Program-made: the position numbers and the translations under genes | The notes under the pieces: generated by a model | What the model saw: the letters and a program-made list of their open reading frames with translations, nothing else | Told to the model about the DNA's origin: nothing | The model's database searches: none | In this document: piece by piece, positions 1 through 7,979 of the stretch | Layout of the letters: each line of letters begins with the position of its first letter | How positions within the stretch are numbered: the stretch's first letter is position 1 | Assembly: GCF_039536245.1 (NCBI RefSeq) | Contig: NZ_BAAAYN010000018.1 | Span: 124,001-188,000 of the forward strand | Origin: Cryptosporangium minutisporangium | Lineage (GTDB): Bacteria > Actinomycetota > Actinomycetes > Mycobacteriales > Cryptosporangiaceae | DNA length: 64,000 bases | Direction of reading: 5' to 3'

Positions 1-1
1 G

Positions 2-580
2 CGCGTCGCCCTCGTCGCGCCGTTGAGCACCGCGCTCCGGGGCACCCACGAACCCGGAGACCTCACGGGCTACGGCCCCGTACCGCCCTCGATCGTCCGC
101 GAGCTGGCCGGCGATGGACGCTGGGAGAAGTGGCTCGCCGACCGGCGCGGCGTCGTCGCCGACCTCGGCCGCTCGGTCTACCGCCCGTCCACCTCGTTGG
201 CGGCGCTGGTGCGCGCCAACTACCCCACCTGCATGTTCCCCGGCTGCTCGCAGCCGTCCTACCGCTGCGACCTCGACCACAACGTCCGGCGCATCGACGG
301 CGGCACGACCGGCCGGGCCAACCTGGTGCCGCTCTGCCGCCGCCATCACCGCGCGAAGGACGAAGCGGGCTGGCAGATCGACCATGACGTCGAGCAGAGG
401 ACCTGCACCTGGATCAGCCCCGCCGGTCACAGCTACACGGTCCAGGCACCTGGCTACGACGTCGAGACGTCGCCGTTCGATTGCTCCGACCGGGACGATC
501 CGGTCAGCCCATCGCTGGCTTCAGTCGTCGCCGCACCCGTTGCCACCTCGGACGTGGACGACGACCCACCGCCCTTCTGA
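2..580 (+). CDS. HNH endonuclease, DUF222/REP13E12 type (C-terminal part)
   Basis: The frame is open to the left window edge, so this is the C-terminal part of a longer protein; the TTG at 23 is probably internal. The visible part has an HNH nuclease fold: a Cys pair near CMFPGC, the DLDHN motif with the first catalytic His, an Asn in RANLVPLC and the final CRRHH. Actinobacteria carry many such proteins, in which an N-terminal DUF222 domain (outside this window) precedes the HNH domain. They are often annotated as REP13E12-repeat proteins. A disordered acidic tail follows the HNH domain. Substrate and role are unknown. Confidence 0.85.
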   Translation, partial: RVALVAPLSTALRGTHEPGDLTGYGPVPPSIVRELAGDGRWEKWLADRRGVVADLGRSVYRPSTSLAALVRANYPTCMFPGCSQPSYRCDLDHNVRRIDGGTTGRANLVPLCRRHHRAKDEAGWQIDHDVEQRTCTWISPAGHSYTVQAPGYDVETSPFDCSDRDDPVSPSLASVVAAPVATSDVDDDPPPF

Positions 581-602
581 GCGGACCACCGCACGACGGT
601 CA

Positions 603-623
603 CCGGGCCCCACGGGAGCCCGG
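603..623. terminator. weak hairpin after the HNH gene
   Basis: CCGGGC (603-608) and GCCCGG (618-623) form a 6-bp GC stem with a 9-nt loop, just after the HNH stop and before the convergent pirin gene. There is no T tract, so the terminator role is inferred from position only. Confidence 0.3.
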
Positions 624-624
624 T

Positions 625-676
625 CACCGGCATGCCCGCCGCACGCGGCGCACCGGCATGCCCGCCGCACGGGGCG
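625..676. repeat. 26-bp tandem duplication
   Basis: Two adjacent 26-bp copies (625-650 and 651-676) begin CACCGGCATGCCCGCCGCAC and differ at one base. They fill the gap between the convergent HNH and pirin genes. This looks like simple slippage. Confidence 0.7.
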
Positions 677-689
677 CACCACCGTCCGC

Positions 690-1676
690 TCAAGGTTGAC
701 CGGTCTCGCCGGCCACATCCGCGTGCACCGCCGGGATGCTGCCGAGTCGACCGGCGCGGAAGTCCTCGAACGCCTGCACCACCTCGGCCCGCGTGTTCAT
801 GACGAACGGCCCGGCCATAGCCACCGGCTCCCGGATCGGCTGACCACCGAGCAGCACGACGTCGAGGTTCGGCGTCCGCGACTCCTGGGTGGGGTTCGCC
901 GCGACCGTGATCGTGTTGCCATCCTCCAGGACCGCCAGCTGCCCGGTCCGGATCGGGCGTCCCTTCGCGCCGACGGTGCCGGCTCCGCCGAGGACGTACA
1001 CGAGCGCGTTGAAGTCCCCCCGCCACGGCACGGTGACGCTCGCCCCCGGGCTCAGGGTCGCGTGCACGATCGTGATCGGCGTGTACGTACTGCCCGGCCC
1101 GGCGTGGCCGTCCAGCTCACCGGCGATCACGCGGAGCAGCGCCCCGCCGTCCGGTGAGCTGAGCAGCGCGACCTTGTTACCCCGGATGTCCTGGTACCGC
1201 GGCGACGCGAACTTCGACGCGCGCGGCAGATTGACCCAGAGCTGCAGCCCGTGGAAGAGACCCCCGCTGGCCACGAGGTGCTCGGGCGGCGTCTCGATGT
1301 GCAGGATGCCACCGCCCGCGGTCATCCACTGCGTGTCACCGTTGGTGATCAGCCCACCGCCGCCGTTCGAGTCCTGGTGGGCCATCTCGCCGTCGATCAT
1401 GTAGGTCACGGTCTCGAAGCCCCGATGGGGGTGCCACGGCGTTCCCTTCGGCTCCCCGGCGCCGTACTCGACTTCACCCATTTGGTCCAGGTGGATGAAC
1501 GGGTCGAGTGCGCGGAGATCCACCCCGGCGAACGCCCTCCGGACCGGGAACCCCTCGCCCTCGTACCCCTGCGGCGCGGTGGTGAGGCTGGTCACCACGC
1601 GCGGACGGTCGACGACGGGGTCGATCGGCGCGAGCCTCGGCAGGGCGAGCGGATTGTCGACGGTGATCGCAGGCAT
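690..1676 (-). CDS. pirin family protein
   Basis: A 328-residue bicupin of the pirin family, iron-binding proteins linked to redox sensing or quercetin-dioxygenase-like activity. The N-terminal cupin carries the HPHRGFETVTYMIDGE signature with metal-binding His residues and a later HIETPPEH segment. The C-terminal cupin is more degenerate, as usual. The ATG at 1676 is chosen because GGGAGG lies just upstream; a longer frame adds 11 residues without support. The gene is divergent from the VanZ gene, and the short gap between them contains a perfect palindrome at 1711-1723. Substrate unknown. Confidence 0.9.
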   Translation of the reverse strand: MPAITVDNPLALPRLAPIDPVVDRPRVVTSLTTAPQGYEGEGFPVRRAFAGVDLRALDPFIHLDQMGEVEYGAGEPKGTPWHPHRGFETVTYMIDGEMAHQDSNGGGGLITNGDTQWMTAGGGILHIETPPEHLVASGGLFHGLQLWVNLPRASKFASPRYQDIRGNKVALLSSPDGGALLRVIAGELDGHAGPGSTYTPITIVHATLSPGASVTVPWRGDFNALVYVLGGAGTVGAKGRPIRTGQLAVLEDGNTITVAANPTQESRTPNLDVVLLGGQPIREPVAMAGPFVMNTRAEVVQAFEDFRAGRLGSIPAVHADVAGETGQP

Positions 1677-1710
1677 CGGAACCTCCCAGGGTGTGGCGCA
1701 CTTGACCACT

Positions 1711-1723
1711 TCTACAATGTAGA
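1711..1723. promoter_or_regulatory. candidate operator, 13-bp perfect palindrome
   Basis: TCTACA-A-TGTAGA is a perfect 6-1-6 dyad in the gap between pirin and VanZ, 35 bp upstream of the pirin ATG. It is AT-rich in a very GC-rich setting and followed by a TGTCAA element. A MarR, HxlR or TetR-type repressor site is plausible, but no regulator gene is adjacent. Confidence 0.45.
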
Positions 1724-1771
1724 TGACGTGTCAACCATTCCCGAGGCGCCCGGGGATGGCACGATGCGCGC

Positions 1772-2305
1772 GTGGTCGGATCAACCTGGTACGGCGTCGT
1801 CGTGGTCGCAGCCGCAGCGCTCGTTCCCGCTGCGGGCGTCGCGATCGCGCTGGCACGACGGCGGGCCCGGCGCGGTGCTGCGCATCCGTGGCGGTGGTCG
1901 TTCGCCGAGGTCGGGCTCGTTGTCGGCACCGCGCCGTGGCTCTGGATGATCCTGACCCCGCGAGGATCGGGACGGTCGGTGGAGGCGGTCCCGCTGGTCG
2001 GGCTGTACGCGCAGCTCACCGGCGACCCGGCGGTCGCGGTCGAGCAGATCGGCGGCAACCTCTTGGTGTTCGCGGCGTTCGGGTTCTGCGCGCCGCTGCG
2101 CTGGGATCTCCGCCTACCGCTGGTGGCGGCGCTGGCGTGCGCCGGTTCGATCACCGTCGAGCTACTGCAGTACGGCCTTGCGATCGGCCGCGTGACCAGC
2201 GTCGACGACGTCCTCCTGAACACGCTCGGGGCCACCGCCGCCGCGCTCGGCGTCGCCCTGATGCAGTTGCTGTCAAAGCGCCGCCAGGCGCGCGCAGTTG
2301 CCTGA
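1772..2305 (+). CDS. VanZ family membrane protein
   Basis: A 177-residue integral membrane protein with about four to five hydrophobic segments and the VanZ pattern: a conserved NLLVFAAFGF segment followed by a VELLQ...VDDVLLNTLGA region. VanZ proteins are associated with teicoplanin resistance in enterococci, but most actinobacterial members have no known role. GTG start at 1772. It stands alone, divergent from pirin. The 170 bp after it hold nothing recognised. Confidence 0.8.
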   Translation: MVGSTWYGVVVVAAAALVPAAGVAIALARRRARRGAAHPWRWSFAEVGLVVGTAPWLWMILTPRGSGRSVEAVPLVGLYAQLTGDPAVAVEQIGGNLLVFAAFGFCAPLRWDLRLPLVAALACAGSITVELLQYGLAIGRVTSVDDVLLNTLGATAAALGVALMQLLSKRRQARAVA

Positions 2306-2474
2306 AACCTGGAGCCCGCCCAGGGCGGCGCTGGCAGTCGAGCGCGACGCAAATCCCAGTCGTGACCGGTCGCGAACAGGCGCGCGCACGCGGCTGCATC
2401 CGTTCGGGCCGCGACATCTGCCTTGCGTCTCTAGTCGTCGCGCTCGCCTGTCAGCGTCGTTCTGGGCGGGCCGC

Positions 2475-4757
2475 TCACAAAGGGGCGGGGTCGTCTATTA
2501 GGTCCTGATCCAACAGCGCAAGGAACGCATCCACGACGATCGGGTCGAACTGGGTGCCACGAGCACGTTCGATCTCGTCGCGGGCCGCGCGGGCGTCGAG
2601 TGCCGGCGCGTAGGGCCTGTCGACGCGCATCGCCGCCCAGCTGTCGCAGACCGCAATGATCCGCGCGCCGAGCGGGATGTCCTCACCCTTGATGCCCTCG
2701 GGGTACCCGAGGCCGTCCCACCGCTCGTGGTGCGCCGCCACCAACGGGGCGAGCGCCGCATGATCGCCGACGCCGCGGAGCAGTCGAGCCCCTTCCGCCG
2801 GGTGGCATCGCAATGCTCCCCACTCGGCCTCGGTGAGCGGATCGGTCTTACGGAGGATCGCCGCCCCCAGACCGAACTTTCCGATGTCGTGCAACCGTCC
2901 AGCGGCGACGACCTGCCGCAGCTCGATGTGGTCGAGCGCCAGGTAGCTACCGACGAGCAGGCACCACCGCGCCACCGCGGTGCTGTGCTCGTGGTCGCTG
3001 AGCACACGGTCGACCCGGTCGGCGAGCCACGCCAGCTCCGCCGGGACGTCCGTGTCGTCGGCGAGCGTCCGACGGTCGGCACGGCCGGCGACCACGACGC
3101 GGTCTCCGCCGCGCTCCTTCGCATCGCTGAGCGCCCGGTCGGCGTCCCGAACCAGGCGTTCCATGTCGACGACGAGTTCCGACGCGCCGTCGGCCGCCGG
3201 CTCGGTGAGGTGTCCGGCCGCGGTCGCGACGCCGAAGGACCCGGTCACCGCGACCGACGCACCACTTCCGACGACGATCGACGTCCGCCGAAGCGCCTGC
3301 CGGAACCGCTCGGCGACCTCCATCGCCGCCTCCTCGTCGGTCTGCGGCAGCAAGCAGGCGAACTCCACGCCGCCGTACCGGGCCAGCACGTCGCCGGGGC
3401 GCGCGGCGATGCGCAGGCGGTCGGCGACCTGCACCAGCACCGCGTCACCGGCCGCCCAGCCGTGGTGGTCGTTGATCTCGGCGAACGAGTCGAGATCAAC
3501 GAGGATCAGACCGGCGCGGCCGTTGCCGTGCAGAGCCCGCTGCGCCTCGACTCCTAACAGCGCCTGGAAGAACGGCCGGTTGTAGAGGCCGGTCAGGCCG
3601 TCGGTGACCGCGGTCCGTCGCTGCTCCTGCAGCGCACGGTCCAACTCTTGAGCGAGCCTGGTCCGTTCCCGGGTCGTGAGTACCTGGCGAGCGAGCAGTC
3701 CAGTAAGTACCAGGCCGGTCACCGCGAGCCAGACCGTTTCGACCTTCTGGTTGCGGATCTGGTCCACACAGACCAGGAGCGCCACCACGAGTCCGGAGAC
3801 CAGCACCGCACCGAACGCTCGGTCGTGGTCGAACCGTTCCACCGGAGGCTCGACGTCGGGGTGCCGGACGGCGGCCAGCCCGCCGAGCGTGAGCAGCACC
3901 GCCTGGGTTTGCCACCCGAGGTTCACCAGGCTGGTGTCGGAGTAGGTGTCGTTCGCGTCCGCGAACGCGTAACCGGCATCGGCGACGATGCCGAACAGGT
4001 ACCCGCCGATCGAGAGCAGGATCGAGCAGGGGATCCCCCGGTGCCCGGCGAGACCGGCTCCGACGAGGGCGACGACGAACACCAGGCCGACGGCGGGGTA
4101 GGCCAGATCCGCGGCGATGTCCGCCCGGACCGGATCCGAGCCACCGAGGAGACGCCAGGCCACGGATCCGACCGCGAGGACCACCAAAGCGGCGTCCAGC
4201 AGCGCGCGGGCCCGCCACAGCTTGCGCGTCTCGACGAACCCGAACCACGCGGCCGGGACCAGCAACGCGTAGGAGGCCGTATAGCCGACCTCGGCGAGCG
4301 GCACCGCCAGGTCGGTCTCGGCGACCGCCGCGGTCCGGTCGGGCGCCAGCCAGACGCCCCAGACGCTCCATGTCAGCTCCCCGGCCAGCCAGCAGGCGTG
4401 CGAGGCGGCGAGCCAGATCCAGACCACTCTGATGCGGCCGGTACTGCGACGTACCGCGAGAACTCCGAGGAACGTCGCGGCGGCGATCGGGAGGAGATAC
4501 AGCGCATCGGTGACCAGCGGCGCGGCCCAGGTACCGCCGGCCGCCCACGCGAACGACTGGTAGAGGACCAGCCAGACCAGACCGCACACCGCGGACAGCC
4601 GGCACAGCTCGTCGCGGCAGACCGCCTTCCGGTGCGCGACGAACGCGGCTGTGCGGCGCTGGTACTCGGTGTGTTCGGCCAATTCGACGACAGGCCCAGG
4701 GAGCGCGCCGTCGTGGTTGACCGCACGTCTGTCGCCGGAGCCTGGCGAGAACGTCAC
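2475..4757 (-). CDS. membrane GGDEF (GGVEF) plus HD-GYP protein
   Basis: About 760 residues. The N-terminal region (about 30-320) is a block of eight or more membrane helices. A GGDEF domain follows (about 385-550; DGLTGLYNRPFF at its start), but its signature reads RYGGVEF near residue 460, with Val at the acidic position needed for metal and catalysis in diguanylate cyclases. The C-terminal HD-GYP domain (about 570-750) is intact: LHDIGK, HHERWDGLGYP and a DSWAAMRVDRPY segment. The likely activity is c-di-GMP hydrolysis, with the GGDEF part as a GTP-sensing or structural domain. There is no ATG; a GTG at 4757 was chosen over a TTG at 4793. Start uncertain. Confidence 0.85.
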   Translation of the reverse strand: MTFSPGSGDRRAVNHDGALPGPVVELAEHTEYQRRTAAFVAHRKAVCRDELCRLSAVCGLVWLVLYQSFAWAAGGTWAAPLVTDALYLLPIAAATFLGVLAVRRSTGRIRVVWIWLAASHACWLAGELTWSVWGVWLAPDRTAAVAETDLAVPLAEVGYTASYALLVPAAWFGFVETRKLWRARALLDAALVVLAVGSVAWRLLGGSDPVRADIAADLAYPAVGLVFVVALVGAGLAGHRGIPCSILLSIGGYLFGIVADAGYAFADANDTYSDTSLVNLGWQTQAVLLTLGGLAAVRHPDVEPPVERFDHDRAFGAVLVSGLVVALLVCVDQIRNQKVETVWLAVTGLVLTGLLARQVLTTRERTRLAQELDRALQEQRRTAVTDGLTGLYNRPFFQALLGVEAQRALHGNGRAGLILVDLDSFAEINDHHGWAAGDAVLVQVADRLRIAARPGDVLARYGGVEFACLLPQTDEEAAMEVAERFRQALRRTSIVVGSGASVAVTGSFGVATAAGHLTEPAADGASELVVDMERLVRDADRALSDAKERGGDRVVVAGRADRRTLADDTDVPAELAWLADRVDRVLSDHEHSTAVARWCLLVGSYLALDHIELRQVVAAGRLHDIGKFGLGAAILRKTDPLTEAEWGALRCHPAEGARLLRGVGDHAALAPLVAAHHERWDGLGYPEGIKGEDIPLGARIIAVCDSWAAMRVDRPYAPALDARAARDEIERARGTQFDPIVVDAFLALLDQDLIDDPAPL

Positions 4758-5058
4758 GGCATCCCGAGTAGGGCGAGGGCCGCATCCGGACAACCGCCGT
4801 ACAGGTCACCGCGACCGTCGAGAACGGACTGACGTCCGCGAGGGCACCCGAACACGGCTACACCATGGCAGAAAGGGGGGCACCCCTACCGCCCCGAAAT
4901 GCCTCGGAACGCGGCTCCGCAACGAAGTGCCCCCGCCCTGAGGGCCGAATGGGGGACACGCGGCCCTCGTACGGTCGTACCCGAGAGGACCAGGAAGTCG
5001 GTCACCGGACCGGAACGAGACGGCTGCGGTGGGCGGCTCGGCTACCTCGGCGCGTGGC

Positions 5059-6039
5059 TCAGCGACGCGATCGGGCGAGGTCGGCGGCGCCGATCAGCCC
5101 GGCGTCGGTACCGAGCCGGGACGGTTCGATGGTGGCCTCACGCCGGTAGCCACGCCCTGGCAAGCTGCGCCGGAACTCGTCCCGGGCCGGCTCGAGCAGC
5201 AGGTCGACGCCGTCGCTGTCGGGGCCGGCCGCGACGCCGACCAGCGCCGCGAGCAGCCCACCGCCGATCACGACACAGCCGGGATCGAGCACGGACGCGA
5301 CGGTCGCGATGCCGGTCCCCAGCCAGCGACCCAAGTTCTCGACGAGCGCGAGAGCGGCCGGATCACCGTCCCGCGCCACCGCCGCCACCACCCGGTACCC
5401 GATCTCTTCGCCGTTCCCGCCGGCCCGCGCGAGCAGTGGCTTCGCATCCTCCGACCCGGAGGCGGCGAGTTGCTTGGCCTCACGGGCGAGCGCTGCGCCG
5501 GACGCGTACATCTGCCAGCACCCGCGGTTGCCGCAGCCGCAGAGCAGACCGCCCGGGACCACCGGAATGTGCCCGTACTCCGCGGCGATGCCGAACCGAC
5601 CGCGATACGGCTGCCCATCGATGACGAATCCACCGCCGAGGCCGGTGCCGATCACGCAACTGACCAGGCTGGTCTCGCCGATTCCCGCGCCGTAGCGCAC
5701 CTCTGCCCAGGCGGCGGCGCTGCCGGAGTTCTCCACGACGACCGGAAGGTCGAGGAGCTGCTCGAGTTCGGCGCCGATCGGCTGGTCGGCCCAGCCCGCG
5801 AGCGAGGAGAAGAGAACCGTCGACCGATCGCGGTCGACGAACCCGGCGATCCCCAGGCCGACCGCGGAGATCGCGTACCCGCCGCGGAACGCGTTCACCA
5901 GCGCGTGGACGCACGGCACCAGGTCAGTGGGGCGCGGCGGGGTCGGGACCGTCTGCCGGATCAGTACCCGGCCGTCGGTGTCGACCAGGCCGGCCGCGAT
6001 GCGCGCACCGCCGACGTCGACTCCTACGACCAGCCCCAT
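5059..6039 (-). CDS. ROK family sugar kinase (glucokinase-like)
   Basis: A 326-residue actin-fold kinase of the ROK family. The N-terminal ATP-binding phosphate loop VGVDVGGARIAAG is followed by a VIGTGLGGGFVIDG segment and the ROK zinc motif CGCGNRGCWQ near the middle. ATP-dependent phosphorylation of glucose or a related hexose is the usual activity; there is no DNA-binding N-terminus, so it is a kinase rather than a ROK repressor. The ATG at 6039 follows AAGGGAG. It stands alone between the HD-GYP gene and a serine hydrolase gene, so the sugar cannot be inferred. Confidence 0.88.
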   Translation of the reverse strand: MGLVVGVDVGGARIAAGLVDTDGRVLIRQTVPTPPRPTDLVPCVHALVNAFRGGYAISAVGLGIAGFVDRDRSTVLFSSLAGWADQPIGAELEQLLDLPVVVENSGSAAAWAEVRYGAGIGETSLVSCVIGTGLGGGFVIDGQPYRGRFGIAAEYGHIPVVPGGLLCGCGNRGCWQMYASGAALAREAKQLAASGSEDAKPLLARAGGNGEEIGYRVVAAVARDGDPAALALVENLGRWLGTGIATVASVLDPGCVVIGGGLLAALVGVAAGPDSDGVDLLLEPARDEFRRSLPGRGYRREATIEPSRLGTDAGLIGAADLARSRR

Positions 6040-6201
6040 GGCTCTCCCTTGCACGCCGTCCGCACGAACACCGCCACCATCACCCCGCACGGGCATCAGC
6101 GGCCACCCGGACACGCCGGGCGCGTTGTCAGCATGCCGGAACGTCCCGATCCCGCCGCGCCCCGGGGGCGCGCGGACGCGTTACGGGTGCGTGCGGGGGC
6201 G

Positions 6202-7440
6202 TTACGGCTGCTGCGGGCGCTCTTTGAGGACGTCGACGTAGAGCGCCTGCCGAAGCGCGTGCTCCCGCGGGTCGTCCCAGAGTCGGAAGCCGGTGCGGTT
6301 CATGGCGTACGCGAAGCCGATGCCGGTATCCGGATCCGCGAACCCGAACGAACCTCCGGTACCCATCGTGCCGAACGCCTGGTTCGCGGAGCTTCCGAAG
6401 ACGAACCGCGGAAACGGCTTCGCGTATCCGAGGGAGTAGCGGGTCTCCACTCGCAGCACCAGGTCGTCGGCGCCACCGGAGGGCGGCGGTGCGGTCTCGG
6501 TGAGCGCGGCGAGCGTGTCGTCGCTCAGGCCGAGTTCCCCGGAGATCGCCGCGGAGTAGGCACGCGCGACCGCGCGCACCTCGCCGGTCCCGTTCGCGGC
6601 GGGCAGTTCGACGCGCAACACGTCCCGCCGGTTGTAGTTGTCGATCACCCCGAGCAGCTTCGGGTTGCCGAACGACCGCGCGGAAAGGCTCCGCGGATTG
6701 AGGAACGCGAGCACGAACCGCCACGGCATCTCGTGGGTGTGCAGCGCCATCTCGGCCGGCTTGAAGCCGTGGACGGTGGCGAGGCGATCCGCGTCGACGT
6801 CGTCCGGTAGCCCGATGAAGAAGTCGAGGTCGAGTGGCGCGGCGATCTCCTCAGCGAAGTACCGGCCTAGTGACCGGTGCTGCGGATCGATCCGGCGCAG
6901 CAGCTCGCCCTCGTACCAGCCGAGGGAGATCCCGTGATAGCCGTGTCGGGTGCCGGGCGTCCATGCGGGGGCTTGGACGGCCAGCGCATCCGCGAGCGCG
7001 TCGAGGTCAGCGAGGTGCTCGAGGCCGAGCGGGCGGTCGATCGCCGCGAGGCCGGCTTGGTGGGAGAGCAACTGGCGGACGGTGACGTTCTGCTTGCCGG
7101 CCTCGGCGAACTCCGGCCAGTAGGTGGCGACCGGTTCGTCGTAGTCGAGCAGCCGCTTCGAGTGCGCGAGCGCCAACGCCAACGACGCCACGCCCTTGGT
7201 GGTGGAGAACATCGTCACCAACGTGTTCTCCTGCCAGGGCGACCGGCGGAGGCCGTCGGCGTAGCCACCCCACAGGTCGACGACTTTGCGGCCGTCGCGG
7301 TAGGCCGCGCAGGCCGCACCGATCTCCCCGCGCTCGGCGAAGTTGCGCCGGAACGCGTCCGCGACCGGACCGTAGCCCTCGTCGACGTCACCGCGGACGA
7401 GGTCGGGCGGGACGTCGACCTTCAGCACCACGCCGACCAC
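6202..7440 (-). CDS. serine hydrolase, class C beta-lactamase/EstB family
   Basis: About 410 residues of the beta-lactamase-fold serine hydrolases (family VIII esterase-like). The nucleophile motif is STTK in MFSTTKGVASLAL; the tyrosine lies in the GYHGISLGW segment typical of this family, and the C-terminal MGTGGSFGFADP region supplies the KTG-like strand. No signal peptide, so it is cytoplasmic; an esterase or amidase role is more likely than antibiotic resistance. GTG codons occur at positions 1, 3 and 4 of the frame. AAGAGG abuts the first, so a start at codon 3 or 4 is better spaced. Confidence 0.85.
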   Translation of the reverse strand: MVGVVLKVDVPPDLVRGDVDEGYGPVADAFRRNFAERGEIGAACAAYRDGRKVVDLWGGYADGLRRSPWQENTLVTMFSTTKGVASLALALAHSKRLLDYDEPVATYWPEFAEAGKQNVTVRQLLSHQAGLAAIDRPLGLEHLADLDALADALAVQAPAWTPGTRHGYHGISLGWYEGELLRRIDPQHRSLGRYFAEEIAAPLDLDFFIGLPDDVDADRLATVHGFKPAEMALHTHEMPWRFVLAFLNPRSLSARSFGNPKLLGVIDNYNRRDVLRVELPAANGTGEVRAVARAYSAAISGELGLSDDTLAALTETAPPPSGGADDLVLRVETRYSLGYAKPFPRFVFGSSANQAFGTMGTGGSFGFADPDTGIGFAYAMNRTGFRLWDDPREHALRQALYVDVLKERPQQP

Positions 7441-7563
7441 CCTCTTGTGTACGCATCCTGCTTCACGGGGCCGGATCGTCGCACGGTTGCGCGGTCACCC
7501 GGCCGGACGTGGCGCGCGCTTCGTGCACGTGCCCGACGTCGGCCGCGCATTCGGAGGATGGGT

Positions 7564-7962
7564 TCAGACGCGGCGCCTCGAACCCGCTGACTGGTCGGGG
7601 TCGATACCCCAGCTGAAGATCCAGCGCGGATGGATTCGGATGACCTCGCCACTGACGTAATCGTTGGTGCGCGGCTGGTCGGTGAGCGCTTCCGCCACGC
7701 CACGAATCTCGACGCCGCGCACCCGCCAAGGATCGACGGATGCGATGTCGTCGACGACCAACGCGACGCCGCTTCCGCGCTGGACGTTCCGGAACTTCCG
7801 GCTGGCGCCCATCTTCCAGCCGCTGATGTCGATCGTGCCGCTCTCCGGATCCACTCGGAATCCGACCGGGCTGTTCTGCGGCATCCCGTCGGCATCGACG
7901 GTCGCCAAACGGCCGAGTCGCTGACTGGACAGGTAGGTGCGTTCCGCATCGGTGAAGACCAT
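7564..7962 (-). CDS. PPOX-class F420-dependent enzyme
   Basis: About 132 residues with the split-barrel flavin/F420-binding fold: FTDAERTYLSSQRLGRLAT at the start, then PQNSPVGFRVD and SRKFRNVQRG. The family includes F420-dependent reductases of the PPOX group; substrate unknown. The ATG at 7962 matches the normal family N-terminus and is preceded by GGTGGGGGC. An ATG at 7977 and a TTG at 7983 would add residues. It lies directly after the tad-locus LysM gene and may be the last gene of that transcript. Confidence 0.8.
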   Translation of the reverse strand: MVFTDAERTYLSSQRLGRLATVDADGMPQNSPVGFRVDPESGTIDISGWKMGASRKFRNVQRGSGVALVVDDIASVDPWRVRGVEIRGVAEALTDQPRTNDYVSGEVIRIHPRWIFSWGIDPDQSAGSRRRV

Positions 7963-7979
7963 GCCCCCACCGTCCATGC

